Assembly (NCBI GenBank): GCA_030248215.1
Contig: JASANG010001183.1
Location: 248,001-312,000 of the forward strand
From: Enoplolaimus lenunculus
Lineage: Eukaryota; Nematoda; Enoplea; Enoplida; Thoracostomopsidae
Reading direction: 5' to 3'
Length of the DNA: 64,000 bases
The translations under genes and the position numbers were made by a program. The first letter of the stretch is position 1. Each line of letters begins with the position of its first letter. Of this stretch, positions 39,401 to 54,400 are shown one piece after another. The notes beneath the pieces were generated by a model. That model was not told the DNA's origin, ran no database searches, and worked only from the letters and a program-made list of their open reading frames with translations.

Positions 39401-42400
39401 TTGATGTTTTGCTTCCTGAAAATTGACCATTGGCTTCTACTCTTTGGAACAAGTTTCAGAAGCGTTCGTAGTGAATTTTTTTGTAATTCTTTTCAAAAAT
39501 TAATTTTGTTTGTATTCTTGAAGAAATTTGAAATATTTAAATTAGTGAAATTTAGTCAAATTTTTTGTATTCTTTTCAAAAATTAATTTTGTTTGTTTTC
39601 TTGTAGAAATTTGAAATATTTAAATTAGTGAAATTTAGTCAAATTTTTGTATTCTTTTCAAAAATTAATTTTGTTTGTTTTCTTGAAGAATTTGAAATTT
39701 TAAATTAGTGGAATTTAGTCAAAACGCAGCTTAAAAAGAAACGTTTTGACAAAATATATTTATTACTATTAAAATAATCGTTTACATTTCGTTTTAACCA
39801 GTTAATATGGTTATTGGTAAGGTTCTGGCTCTGGTATTTTGACCCAAATTGTACCCTGGCTTGTAGTAGTTGTAACCCTTAAAACATAGTACAACTAGAT
39901 TAGTTAGTTTTGGCTAATTGAACTGAGTTAGTTTTAGCAAGAGTGGATAATGACAAGAGTATGCAACTGTTGGGGTCCCGCATGGCACAAAATATACCAC
40001 CGAGTGTTGAGTTTTTGGCCGACCCCCTCTCTTGTTTAGAGGGAGGTCGCTAACACATGAATACCTCTAAATTAAACTAAAAGCGAAGCATGTTTGACGC
40101 CGCATACATAAAGTACCATGGTTCGCAGTGGTTGTGCCCTCTCTCTCTAAATAAAGGGGGGGACGGCAAAAACGCAACGCGTGCCGGGTACATTGTTTTC
40201 TGCGCAGAATGTGCCCAATTGCACACTCTTGTTATAGCGATTATCCACTCTTGGTTTTAATGATGTTTCTGATTTTATTAGCTGTCTCAGATTAATAATT
40301 TTTATTTTTACTGTATTTCTTCGTGCTTCTGCTGCAACTACCTTTTAAAACAATTTCAGGGTCGGTGCATCCGGTCCCATACCCCCATTTGCGGAGCCTC
40401 CACCCTTAACGGGTTCCCACCATAAGTGGTTGAAACAAAAAACCCGCCGAAGTTTTGAAACACGTCTGGCTTCTCGTTCGCTTCGCTCGCGAGTTTTTGA
40501 CACTATTCTACCTTGCCGTGAATCTTTTATTGGCTTCGCAGACTATGCAGACCTTAAAGTAACCATCTGGTAGCTAAATGTTAGCAAATTTTGTCGCTCG
40601 CTACACTCGCTTATCTACAACTGATTGTGAGTGAGGTATGCCATGTAACTGTCTGCCCTGTTTGGAGCATATGAAGATTGCATAAGCTTTTACCTGAAAT
40701 ATGAGCTGTTCAGCTACTTAAGCAGAAAATGTCAATAAGAATTCGTGCTGTGCACGAAGTATGATTTATTTCAACGTTGAGTTCACTTTCTATACCCATG
40801 ATTCTGCAACATTTACATGAAACTGGTTTTTGTAAGAGTGCCCTAAAAACTATAAAACACCAGCGCGAACCCGGACAGTTCCACATCAAACCCCGAGAAA
40901 TTCTAGACCCACCTCTACGTTGGTCAACATCACCTTGGAGTTTGGGAATGCCCTCACCCCTGTCTGCTCCGGGCACTGAATAATTCATTGCTGCGATATT
41001 TTGAGCCAAAGGTTTTACATAAAATGTGTATCACATTTGTCACTGGTTAGCGTTGGGGTTGCAATAAATTCTTTTGGGCTGTGCGCTGCCGCTTGCTATC
41101 ATGTTCCGCCGTACGTCGCTACTCAACGCCACTCGATAAAGCTAAGAAAAGTCACATTACAACATGGTCATAGTTGTGCTTACTTGCAATTTAGCGTAGC
41201 TATGTAATTTTCTAATAAAGTTTTATTTAGTGCGAAAAGTAGTATTATAATTGAGAACCCGCAGAACGAGTAAATTTTAGACAGGAAGAACACTTGAGAA
41301 TACGGTCTGTTTTAGCTTAGCTATGTACCTATTAACATGCAATAAATATTTTATTTAGTAGAAAAGATAGAGTAACATCTTAACACCTATTATTTGCTGT
41401 ATAGTTTCCTTTTAGCTTCGCTGTGAACCGTTTGATAGATTGCAAAAATTAGAGTAATTTTAACCATTTTTTAATTCAATTAACACAATTTTAATGGTTT
41501 TAGACAAAACCGATGAAGAAACTAAAAACGTTTGTGACTTACCTCCAGAAACAGGACCGTGCGAAGGTTACGCGGAACGCTGGTACTGGAGTCCGGATCC
41601 GCTGAATACCTGTTTATCGTTCGTTTGGGGCGGTTGTGGAGGCAACGGTAATCGATTTTTGAGCGAAGCTGCATGCCGACGGTTTTGTGACCCCGCTTAC
41701 GCTGGAACATTCGCTCAACAAGCTCGCAGTGGGCCTCCGCATGGTCAAGGGTTTACCCCTCGTGAAGAAATTGCTCAGCAACCTGCAGAAGTATCACCGA
41801 ACGAAGGGGTGGTAGGGCTAGAAGATATCGCTCCTGACAGCAGCTATGATCATGGAACTGACGAACAGTCGACAAACAACGCTGAAGAACCAAAGTTCGC
41901 TGATCATGAGACGGTTGAAAATGATTTGACAACGCAAGAAGGTTAGTATCCAAATATCAAGAAGGGATGATACTTTTTAGACAAGAGTATGCAATTACAG
42001 ATACATTCGGTATACGTGTGGAAAACGTAGTACACTGTAAATTCTAATGAGTTGATTAATCAATTCACAGAAAGAATTAGTTATTTCTGGCTATTTCTGA
42101 GTTAATAAAAGTGGATATTAACTCGCGCTGAGTTGACTTAATTCTGGGTGAGTTGACAAATTTATACAGGATGAGTTTTATCAATTGAGATTTCTGAGTT
42201 CTGGAAGAGTTAATTCAGAACTCAGACCTCGGTGTGGATTCAACTCATTCTGAATTAAAATCATTTTACTAGAATTTATAGTGTAGATGATGCTTGGTGC
42301 TCGAGGAAAAGCAGTTGAAACAAAAAATTATTACACTGTAAAGTTCAGCGAATTGGTTTTAACTCAGAATGTGTTGAATCACTGAGTCTGAGTTAAGACT

Positions 42401-45400
42401 ATCAGAACTCGGAAATTTGAGATGATTCAACTCATTCTGAGTTAATTAACCAAATCACCCAGAGTCCACTCAACTCAGAGTGAGAATCAACTCAACTCAG
42501 AGTTAATCAATGTATACTGATATTAATTCAGAAATAACCAACTCGCATGATGAAGTAATAATAATCAACTCATTGAAATTTAGAGTGTATGCAGCTTAAA
42601 AAGGGTATCTCAAAAATAAGTGAAATTAAATCGGACAGGTTAACGATAAAAATGACTTATTTTTCGGAAACCCTAAAAACCACATCGAATGTAGTGGTCA
42701 GCTGAATAAAGCCCTCTTATGAAGGTTATATTTGGATTATAAAAGCGCACTTTTAACCAAATTTTTCAACGCAAAATCGGTAAAATTAACATATATTTTT
42801 CTGCGATTGTAAAAGTTGAAATCCTTACAAAATTCGAGAAGATATTAAACTTTTTTAATTCAACTTGAATTTATGCTCGAATTAAACTTTAAAGTTGTTA
42901 TTTGGTTGAGTGGAATTAAAAATAAAAGAGAATATTTGTTATTTTTTTGGTTTGAAATTTTAGTTTTTAATATTTACTCGCTTGTGTGTATGGTGTGGTG
43001 TTAAATTAACCTAAACCATATATTTTTTAACTACCATCGATACAAATTATGGCCAATGTATAGAACAGGGGCGGAACAGTATTATAAGCAAATTCCTAAA
43101 CCTAAGCTTAAGCTTAAGCCTAAGCCTATTAGCGTAACAATGAGAAAATTCCTAAGCCTAAGCTTTGCCCTAAGCCTAAACATAACAATGAACAGATTCC
43201 TAAGTCTTAGCCTAAGCCTACGCCTAAGCCAAGCAAAAAAATTAGTCTAAAGCTTAAGCTTATTCTACTGCAGTCCACAGAACAACGTTCCGCCCCAGAT
43301 CTTTACGTGGGCGCAAATTATGCATTGAGCAGACACTAGCTTGCTCGCATTGTCTAATGTGTATAGCACCAATCACCTGTAGGTGATAAGGGGCGTATAC
43401 AAAAGAGAATAGGCAATATAACACTCTGAACCTTCTAGAAAAAGCTAATGGAGCGTAGAATTAACCGGTTGAATTAAAAATGTTTCTTGCTCGGTACGCT
43501 TACTCTTTTCCGGACTACACAAACTCTGACAAAATTCAACTCAATTTGACTCACCATTTTTTGCAGTGTAGTTTGATGCGCTGTCGTTAGCTGATTACCT
43601 ATCGCTACCTGGTGATAGCTATACTCATTTGAGAATATTACCTTTCACAAGCTAAAGCCATATTTTGCCTGCTACATTTTTGCGTTACCTACTATAATAT
43701 TTGCATATTAACATCCGTAATGCTTGTCTAACATTTAGGCGAAGACGTATACAACGAGGATTTCCACCGGGAATAAATGCAACTTCTTAAAACTTTGGAC
43801 CAATGTACGGAACAGAACCGTCCACAGTAGTATAAGCATATACCTTAAGTCTAAGCATAAGCCTAAGCAAAAAATTCCCGTCAGAAAACTGTCCACCCTT
43901 GTTGTTCACGTGGGCGACTGATTAAGAAAAATTACGAATTTTAATACAAGCTTGAGCTCAGACCACTATTTTCCAAGTTGGTTGCAACATTTTTTGGAAT
44001 CAGGTTCAGCAATGCGTATCTTGTGTCACTTAAAACCCAAGCTGGTTCGTTTTTTACCTCAAAATTTGAACTCCAGTGCAATAAACCATGGTTTTCGGAA
44101 AGTCTACGCTTTACAGACGATCTTTAAAGAAGTTATGCCGTCCCGAAACGAAATCCTGGCCCATGTATAGAACACGACCGGGACCGCAGTATAAGCATAT
44201 TCCTAAGCCTAAGCCTAAACCTAAGCGTAAGAATGAGCCTTATCCTAAACCTAAGCTTGCGGAAAAAATTAGTCTAAAGCTCAACATAACTCTGTTATAG
44301 CCCCTCTGAAAAGCGATCCGGCCCTGTTCTATACATGGGCCGAAATCATATCTTCGCTTCTCAGCATGCATCTTGTGTGAGCGTGGTAACTAATCAGAAT
44401 TATAGCCTAAATTTTAAGGAACACGCATTATGAAGCCTAAAGTTTGTAGTCTACCAATTGCGTACGGTACGTGTAATGAAAAACTGCAACGCTGGTATTA
44501 TGATTCGAGAATGCGTGCTTGCGTTATGTTCGTATATTCCGGATGCAACGGAAACGGAAACCGATTTATGTCGCAACGTGAATGTGTGGCAATTTGCCAA
44601 CATCCGGCTAATAACGCTCAAAGTACCGGACGTACAACTCAACGAAATGGCCAACCGGATATAAATGACGGTATGTGAATGTTTATAATTTTTGTGGGAT
44701 ATCAATTCAGGGGGTGCGAAAGCCTGTTTCGGAATTTTTTACAACTTTAGCTGGTTGTGGGTCCGTATTTAGAGCCAACGGCGTCAGTCCCACAGTAACC
44801 GAATTTTGATTCATCGAAATGTTGTAGTATCGCTTGTAAATTATTCTAATTTCTCGTGTTCAAAATAACTCAAGTTTTTGAACTGAAGTCGAAAGCCAAA
44901 TTCAAACGTTTGAGCAAGCAACGGGATTTAATTGCTGTTGTGTTTTCTGGGGTAAAAGCCCATTTCTTACAGTTATTGTGAAAAATGCTCGACTCTGTCA
45001 ATGTTGCCACAAAACTGACGGCTGTGGTCCAGTTGCGGTTCCAGAATTTTGCGGTGCGAAAAATAATTTGGAACTATAATTTTCAAATTTACAAATGTTT
45101 AGTTTATTAATCTTACACTTCTTTGTCCAATCAGAGCCCAAATTTGCAAGTTGAATTTTAGTAAATTATGCGGATTGGTCAGTTTTTGGCCAATGTAAAG
45201 AACGGGGGCGGAACAGTATTATAAGCATATTTCTAAGCCTAAGCCTAAGCCTAAGTCTAAGCCATACAAAAATTAGTCTAAACGTTAAGCTTACTCTATT
45301 CTAGTCCCACAGAAAAAGGTACCGCTCCTGATCTTTACTTAAGGCTATTATGAATGGTATATTTCTTAAAAAATTTTATCTTCTTAGCAATTTTCAGTCC

Positions 45401-48400
45401 CTCCTAACGTGACGTGCCGGGCGATTTGTCTAAATATCGTTAACCAGTTTGTTGGAATTTTCCAGGGTCGAAATGCTTCTTACCTACTGATCCTGGCTCG
45501 TGCTATGAATATCGTCCTAAATGGTACTACAATTCAACTTCGATGCGATGTGTGAAATTTTTCTACGGAGGTAAATTTGTAAGACAAATGCGAAAGTTTT
45601 CTTAGTGCAGAAACAACTTGTTTTAATGATTGAATTTGAAATTTCGATCGCACCATGCACTGTAAATTTCAGTGAGTTGATTTTAACTCAGAATGAGTTG
45701 AATCACTCAGTCTGAGTTAGGACTATCAGAACTCAAAATTTTGAATTGATTCAACTCATCCTCAGTTAATTAACCAACTCACCCAAAGTCAACTCACCTC
45801 AGAGAGAGAATCAACTCAACTCAGAGTGAGTTAATAGTAATTCAGAAATAACCAACTCGCTAGTGGAATTGACTAATCAACTCATTGGAATTAACTGTGT
45901 AGTGGCTGCTTAACATTCGCTGGCATCCTAAGAACAAGATTATCTTTTAACTGGTGTATATATCGCAAACAATTCATTACACTACAACTTGTTGTATAAA
46001 CTATCGTAGGCTTGATAATTTGTCGCCTATGATTAGACTTAGGTTTAGGATTAGGCTATAGAATATACTCGGGCTTAGGCTTAGATTTAGACAGCCGTCA
46101 GCTGGCAAGCTGTCTTCAACGACTTATCGTACATTCCTATTATTTCGCTATTGAAAGACAAAACCAGCATTATATTGATTTCGCTGTCAGATCCAAGATG
46201 CTGAGCACCGTAGCCTACTTACCCCGTGCATCGGTGATTAATAGACAGATTTTGTATTAAAAGATTAAGCACTAAAATGGCATTTGGATTCTCGCTCGCT
46301 TTGCTTTCGAATTATTTTTAAATATCACATCGGCCCATGTATAGAGCAGGGCCGGAACAGTAGTATAAGCATATTCCTAATCCTAAGCCTATGCCGAAGC
46401 GTATGGATGAGCCTATTCCTACGCCTAAGCCTAAAGCAAATAATTGGTCTAAAGCTTAAACTGACTCTATTATAGCCCCTCCGTAAAACGACCCGGCCCT
46501 GTTCTATACATGGGCCATCACATCTATCGCGTTCCACCTTTAGAATCTTCTGGATTAGAAACTGTCTGATTTCAATTTCAGGATGCCACGGAAACGCAAA
46601 CCGCTTCGACTCGCTGCGCGACTGTAACGAAGCCTGCGGGGTTCCAAGCCACTGGACAGTCCAATGTGTCAAACCGGCTGTAAGGGGTCCATGTTCAGAC
46701 AGACAAACACGTTGGTTTTGGGACACTGGATCTCAACGATGTTTAACGTTTCTTTATGGTGGTTGTCAAGGTACGTTGCCGTAGCATGAACCAGCAGGCA
46801 GGCCGTGGCGTCTTGAAACTCGGAGTAGAGTGTTTTGATTGGCAACACCTTGGTTTAGCAAGCAATTTCTGTAAAATAAACCAGTTTGTTCTGCAATTTT
46901 ACGAAGAATGAATTTGAATCACTGTAAATTACAGTGAGCTAATTAAGCAACTCAGACAGAAAGTTCGTTATTTCTGAGTTAATAACAGTAAATTTTGACT
47001 CACTCTGAGTTGAGTTGATTCTTACTATGAGTTGTGTTGACTCCAGGGGAGTTGATGAATAAAATTAGAATAAGTTGAATAAACTCACAATTGTGAGTTC
47101 TGATAGTCCTAACTCAAACTGAGTGTTTCAACTTATTCTGAGTTAAAATCAACTCACTGGTATTTACAGCGTACGAAGCTAATATATGCAGATTCTACAC
47201 GTACCAATAAAATTTTTAGAAACAGTAACAAAAATACACTTTTAGACTTTAATTGTTTGCTGTAGGCTTAGGTATGTTTTAGACTAATTTTTCTACGCTG
47301 AGGTTTACGTTTAGGCTTAGGAATATAACGCAAGTGTTGCGCCGTTAAAACGAGCATTCGCCAGAAGTATTTCGAATTCACAATAGTTTGAATTATTGTG
47401 TTTCAGGTAACGCAAACCGATTTGAAACGCGGTTGGAATGTGAAGAAATCTGTGGCAACGTCATGATGGAAAACGCCATTCGACGAAATCCGCCGACGTA
47501 CTGGCCTGTACCACAACCATCAGGAACAATTAAGGAACACCGTGGATCGTCAAGAAATGGTCAGCTACGCCAGCAAGCAGGTCAGGATGCCTAGGGATGT
47601 TACCGCTGCACTAGTTCATGTAGTACTGAATATCTTTGCGATGTAAATTGTATATTTAGCCAGAAAGGTTAGCTTGGCATAAGGGATTTCGGGATTTAGG
47701 CGTTATCTTACGATATTGATTTTAAGATTTGTTGGGATCTTTGAAACAACAGATATAATTTTAGTACCAGGGCCCATATTCTTAAATGCGTATAGCACCT
47801 GTTATCAATTAGCGATAGGTTTTCAAACTAACAAACATCTGCAGTTGCACATCTCAACATTGGTACCGAAGAAGCGCTAATTAAACGCGAACAATTTCCT
47901 GAATTTCGTACCTCGGTATGAGCTGGTTCCAAAGTTACAGGACGTGTCGCTAGCTGGTGATATGTGCCTGCCTACTTACATTTGAGAACACGGGCTTAAA
48001 TCGTAAGACAACATTTTGGTACTTACGTTTAAGACATCATTTTGGATTTAATCCTTCTTGAGGGCATAAACCTAGATGACCCCCTCTATCAGTGGTTCCT
48101 TGGGGTTGGTCTTAGCGGCCTATATTTTAATTTAAATTTCAGACGAAAATCGCATCGAAGAAGATTTTAGCGAACGGTTGGCATCAATAATTATCAAACC
48201 GATCGAATCGAATGGTAAGGATTTTCAGTAATTTTTCTAATTATTAACATCACTTTGTTCAATTACGAAAATTACCATGGAAAAGTTTACCTGCAAGGGC
48301 AACTACTTGAGTTTTTGATGGTATTACCTTTGGTAAACTATGGTAGTGCATCGCAACTTAATTAGTATACCTCCTTGCAAGCGGAACAATTACCTTCGAG

Positions 48401-51400
48401 TCACTGAGTCTGTTGAAAGTGAATTTTATTTTTTCAAACTGTGCTTGCTGCCGCAGAATTTCGCACTGCAAGGAATAGTAAGTCAAATTGACTCTCTCCA
48501 AAGTAGGCTTTTTCAGACGATACAAACTGCGTCGAATGTGACCCCGCCAGAGTCATATTCGATTCACTCGAGTCGCTCAGTGAGTCGAATTTGACTCTGG
48601 TGAAGTTGAATTTGACTGACAGTTTGCGTGGTGTCGAAAAGCCGATTTCGGAGAGAGTCACATTGACTCGCCATTTTTTTGCAGTGCGTTGTTCATGTCA
48701 CAATATATTTCCAAAATTATATAAAATTACCAATTGCATATGAAAACCTATCGCTAACTGGTGATAGATGCCATCTCAATATGACAGTGGCGTATTCTGA
48801 CTGGTAAAAGATACATTTGTGTGTTTTTGAATTTGTTTAAAGTTGTTCATTTCAGACGTTTGTTCGTCACCTAAAAATCGTGGCACATGTTTCGATCGCG
48901 TTCCAATAACTCGATGGTACTACAACGCTGTGGACAATCGATGTGCAATGTTTCAATTCTCTGGGTGCAACGGAAATGGCAATAATTTTGCGGATCAACA
49001 AAGTAAGATTTTTATATCGTTAATTTTAGCACAAGTTATTTCGTATTTTTTAAAATAAAATGAAACAATTTTTAAATATTAGGAAAAAAATTGTCAATGT
49101 CAGGATGCTGATTTATAAATTCACTATAAGAAAAGCAACCTTTAAGCCGTATTCACACGTGCAAGTTTTTGCTACGAAAAGTTTTGTAGCTGCAAATTGC
49201 ACGCAGAAGTTGCATTTTTTCATCTGCCAATGAGAAAGCAGCTGCAATAATTTTCAATGAACTTGCACGGTTGTGCACACATGTGAACTAAATTCCTAGC
49301 TATGATTTTTAATGAACTATTTGCAGCTGCAAGGTTTTCAAACGGGATTTTGGATAAAACTTGCAAGTGCAAATTACAGCTGATAGTTCTCGCAGCAAAA
49401 ACTTGCACGTGTGAATAGGGTTTTAACTAATTTTGTGGATTAGCAAGGTAAAGTTTAAACAAAAAGATTTAGGAAATATTATTTAATTTTTGATTTTCTG
49501 TCGGAAAATGTGAAAGAGAATTTGAATATTCAGAAGCTGAAGTACTAGTGGACGAATTCATTTTGAATGCTAAGACGAATAAATTGGTTGATGCTTGCAT
49601 TAAAATGGTTCGTATAGGTTTTAGAGCAATTATTGCGACAAATATTGTTGCGTAGACGGCAACCGGATGTCTGTCTTTGGCTCCGGCTCCGGTAAAATTT
49701 CTGCGGCAGGTTGCTGCACTTGTGGCAGTAAAAATTCGCATAGTTTTACAAATTTTCTTGTCGTTCGGTGCGTTTGACATTAAATATTGGTTTAATATTG
49801 AGAAAAAACCTGGCGAAATTTTTAGAAAACTAAACTACAATTTTTGTCAACACTTGACAGATAATTGCCAGAATTAGCTAATTAAACATTAATCGTCTGA
49901 TTTTATTTCAACTTCCGGCTCTATTTCCGGGTCCGGCTTAGACTTAGGCTTAGGAATATGCTCATTCTTACGCTTAGGCTTAGGCTTAGACTTAGACTTA
50001 GGAATATGCTTATAATATTGTTCCGCCCCTGTTCTTTACATTGGCTCAAATTTGAATCGAGTTCAGATGAATCCGACAAAAATGTTGTCAAATTTTTAAT
50101 TTACTGTTTTTTGAACAATTATCATTGTTGATATTTATTGATTGTTTTGTTTTTATTTTTAAAGGTTGCGTAACCCGCTGTGTTCATCATCAAAATCCCA
50201 CCGGTCGGTCAGCAGATATCGATGTCTTGACAGAATCTGAAAGATATAATTCTCACGACTCCAGACAAAATTCCCACGGTTCGACGCATAATTCCCACGC
50301 ATCCAGAAACACGAATGACGATTTACAGCGTCCGCAACGCGTTCCGCTAACAGATTTAGACGTTAGTGTGGGAGAAAAAGAAAACCTGGGCACCGAGCGG
50401 TCTAGTGCTAATTTCAGACCACCGTCTCCACCGAAATTTGACTACGCTCCCCCGACATCGATAATTCCTGGTTAGTTTACTCATGCGCGTGCATATGTTA
50501 TGTTTACTTAATTTTCTTAAAAATAAAAAGGGTTTGGAAGACTCAAAATTAGGCGCATACTAGTAAGGCACCTATTTACCTACGGATTTGAAATTTTCCC
50601 TGCAGGGAACAAACTTTACCTCAAACACGGCCCAAAACAGTATAGCCTTGAATAATACTTGGTTTAAAATCTACATTGAAGAATCCGAACTGGTTATATT
50701 TGCAAAGTTATACTCTTGCAACGAACCGTATACAGGACCTGTGTAAAGATCAGGGGCGGAACGTTTTTTCCGTGGGCTCGAATAGAGTTAGCTTAAGTTG
50801 TAGACAAATTGTTTTGTTTAGGCTTAGGATTAGGCTTAGAAATATGCTTATACTACTGTTCCAGCCCTGGTCTATGTATGTTGTCCGTACAAAGCGAGTA
50901 CTAGAAAATCGGTATCTGACTTTTACCTGTATCCCTTAAAATAGTTTTACCTTTATTATCAGCCAAACTGAAGAATTCATGAAATTATTAAAATATTTAA
51001 GTTTAAATTGTTCAAATTTGAAAAATTTTAAAATTTGAAACTTTTAAAATAAATTAAACTTTAAAATACACTTAAAATATTCAGGGGGCGGATCATATCA
51101 AAGGCTGGTGAGCTGTCGGCCTCTCACGACCTGCGCATACATGAAAGGATCCGTGACGAGTGTTTGAAATCTGAAATTTTTGAATGCGAAGAAATATATT
51201 TGGATCCACGTCTTGGACAACCATTTTTTGTTATCTGCAACACAGATGGGTACAATAGCCTGGTCGGGCCATGATCCGCTCTTGAAAATGTGACAGTTTT
51301 GTAGTCCCAACATAGTGGAACGGTTCCACAGGCTTACGATTGGGCACACTGCAAAAAATGGCGAGTCCAATTGACTCTATCCGAAATAGGTTCTACGGGA

Positions 51401-54400
51401 CTACACAAACAAATTCGACATGGTCAGCGTCAAATTCGACTCACTTAGTCGCACGTTTGACTCTCGAATTTGACTCTGTTTGTGTAGTCTCGAAAAGCCT
51501 ATTTCGGAGCGAGTCAATTTTGACTCATCATTTTTTGCACTGTAGTGTTAGACTTACAGGGTAACAGGCTTCGGATTAGAAATATGCTACAGCCTTTACC
51601 TGTACATGAGCAATTTGTGTAGACTTTTCCACTGCGGTGGGAATTACAAAAATGCCGAAATGTTTCAGATCTTTGCCGACGCCCGGTCGATCGTGGCACA
51701 TGTTTCGGTGAAGAACTCCGCTGGTATTTTAGTATGGAATCCATGCAATGCGAATCGTTCATTTGGACCGGATGTGACGGCAACGCTAACCGATTCCGAA
51801 GTGTGGAAGCATGCAAGCGAGCTTGCGGCGAATATCGAGATCAGGGTGAACTATAAAGTTTCCTTTTTTTGGGTCACTGTTTGCTTCTCAGGACCGCAAT
51901 TTTGTCATTCTGCCGTGGAGCGCACTTACGATTTCATTTCGGGAGGGCATTACTTTAAAAATAAATTATATAATTTCAAAGCTTAGACTTGAATAAAGTA
52001 AAATTGGCATTTTATGGAATATATACTGCCTATTTCTTTTCCTTCCCTGAATTTTGTAAAATATAAATATATGCATATATATGTATATATATATATATGC
52101 CTAGATATATATGAAGTATCCGGGAGCAAGAACTTCATTTTTTTGATTTTGTTAAACCTCATAATTCGACAAATCAATCATACCAACACATTTTTTCTGC
52201 AAATTTTTCACAGATGTATGCGAGCTACCGCCAGACTCCGGTCCTTGTTCAGCGTCAGTGGTGATGTGGCAGTATACCGCACGACCAACCGGTGGCGAAT
52301 GTCGTACATTTATCTATGGCGGTTGTGGCGGAAACGGAAATCGATTTTCAAGCAGTGAAGAATGTGCTAATTTATGTGCGCGAGAACTTGATGCTGCACA
52401 AGGTGAGTATATATGTCGTAGTGCAAATTACTACGCAGGGTATTTAGCTATTTTAATGTTTCAACACTTGTAGGATATATTTCTGTGTAGTATCGCGGCA
52501 GGGCGGATGCCCACGGTCGGGGTGTCCCTGAATCCACGAGACTTGGTCTAGGATTCATATTTAGGCTTAGGTTTAGGCTTTAGATTGAAGCTGATACAGC
52601 GCATTGTTAATCATTTTTTTGACGATTGTATTTCTGGTTTAATAAATTTTAGAACCTGATTTCTGTACAATGGCACCTGATCGAGGCCCGTGCGTGTCAT
52701 CTGACGAGCGTTGGTATTTCAGTTTGGAGTCGGCCAAATGTGAACGATTTACGTACGGTGGTTGTGCTGGAAACGAAAATAACTTTATTGATCAAGCGAG
52801 TTGTGAATCGAAATGTATTCGACCAGTTGCATCGCACGCAGGTAAGAATCAGCCTAAAAATTAAGTAATGGCCACAACGGTGTTAAGTACAGGGCTTTTC
52901 GAATACTTGTTCCCTCATGAGCTTAGGCTTACTCTTAAGTTTTCGAAAAGGTTTTTCTAAGCCCACGGTCGAGGTTTCGCCTCGCGAGCCCGCGGCCGAC
53001 GTGCCGGGAGGCCCCTATATGATCCACGGAGGCCCTCATGTGAGCTATTCAGGACACTCAAACGCCAGGTTCTGTATGTACTGTAAATTTCAGTGAGTTG
53101 ATATCAACTCAAAATGAGTTGAATCACTCAGTTTGAGTTAGGACCATCACAACTCAGAATTTTGAATTGATTCAATTCATTCTGTGTTAATTAATCAACT
53201 CACCCAGGTTTCAGATTAAAAGACATTTAAAGGAAAACGACGCAACTATCCGCGACGATATATAGTGTTCGTGTGTTAACTCTCAAACTTTAACTTATTT
53301 ACGCTACAAACTGTGTTATAAACCTATGTTATAAACCAGGTGCTTGACCAACGCTTGATAGAGTTTTTGTCAGTAAACTTTCTTTCTGAATACATGAACG
53401 CTCAAATCAGGATGGTGTCACCACTGCAGTCCTTGTAGTTCGTAAACCTATGCTAGTAACCTGTGGACTTTACCGGAAGCTCTAGCATTTCTAGCGGAAT
53501 GCCTTCGAGACAAAGATCCGGGTCCGTGTCTTGATCCAGTATCGATGTGGTATTTTGACCGTCGCGTGTCTGAATGCCGTCTGTTTACCTACGGTGGCTG
53601 TCGCGGAAACGGAAATAAATTTGAGACGCGCGGGGAATGCGAACAAATTTGCCGAGGCGAACGAGTTGGACAAATTGTGTCCGATCGAGATCGTGAATGT
53701 AAGTTAACAACGGATACCTGATGCATCGTTTGAAAAAGTTGCGTAGCGACTTGTGGCTCATGTAAAGATCAGGGGCGGAACGTTTTTCTGCGTGACTGCA
53801 GTAAAGTAAGCATAATCGTAAGACTAATTTTTTTTACTTACGCTTAGGTTTAGGCTTAGGTTTTGGTATGAGCTCATTCTTACGCTTAGGCTCAGGCGTC
53901 GGCTTATGCTTAGGAATATGCTTATACTACTGTTACGGCCCTGTTCTTTGCATTGGTCTAAATTGTTCACAAGAAGCTCACATTGGGTTAGCTTTCTATC
54001 TCAGGGCGCATTTCCTGCTGAAACGTTTGCTCTGCAATTTAGTTCACCAGACGATCACAATCTGGTATCCTTAGGCAAATATACAGTTGACGTAAATGCT
54101 TCAATACTGGCCATGTCGTTGTTTAAAATTTAACTTCGGCTAAAAATAAACTAGACGATAACACTGTGTTTTATTAACGAATTATGTGTAATATATTACG
54201 CGCATACAATGCAAATTCATAAATTTTACAAAACCAGCCACCGACCTTCTTCTAGGGCCAATATTCTCAAATGTGTATAGCAACTATCATCAGTTAGTAA
54301 TAGGTTTTCAAGCGCACTAACTATTGCAGTTGTTGAACTCAAAATTGGTACACGAGTAGAACAAATCATATGCGCGAAAAATGTACTGAATTTTGAACCT

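Larger units (their letters stand above)
34675..41503 (+). other. papilin intron 23, 6.8 kb
   Basis: The longest papilin intron. It holds H1b, a CAGGGTAC repeat, five M1 copies (four within 35882-37442), an H2 copy, M2, the 85-bp tandem repeat and a CAAGAGTG element. 40360-40570 is open in one frame after a good acceptor but lacks a phase-compatible donor. The remainder is unassigned AT-rich sequence. Confidence 0.7.

Noticed and set aside
51514-51816. 100-residue - strand frame over exon 32
   Set aside because: The + strand reading gives a full six-cysteine Kunitz domain; the - frame is its shadow.
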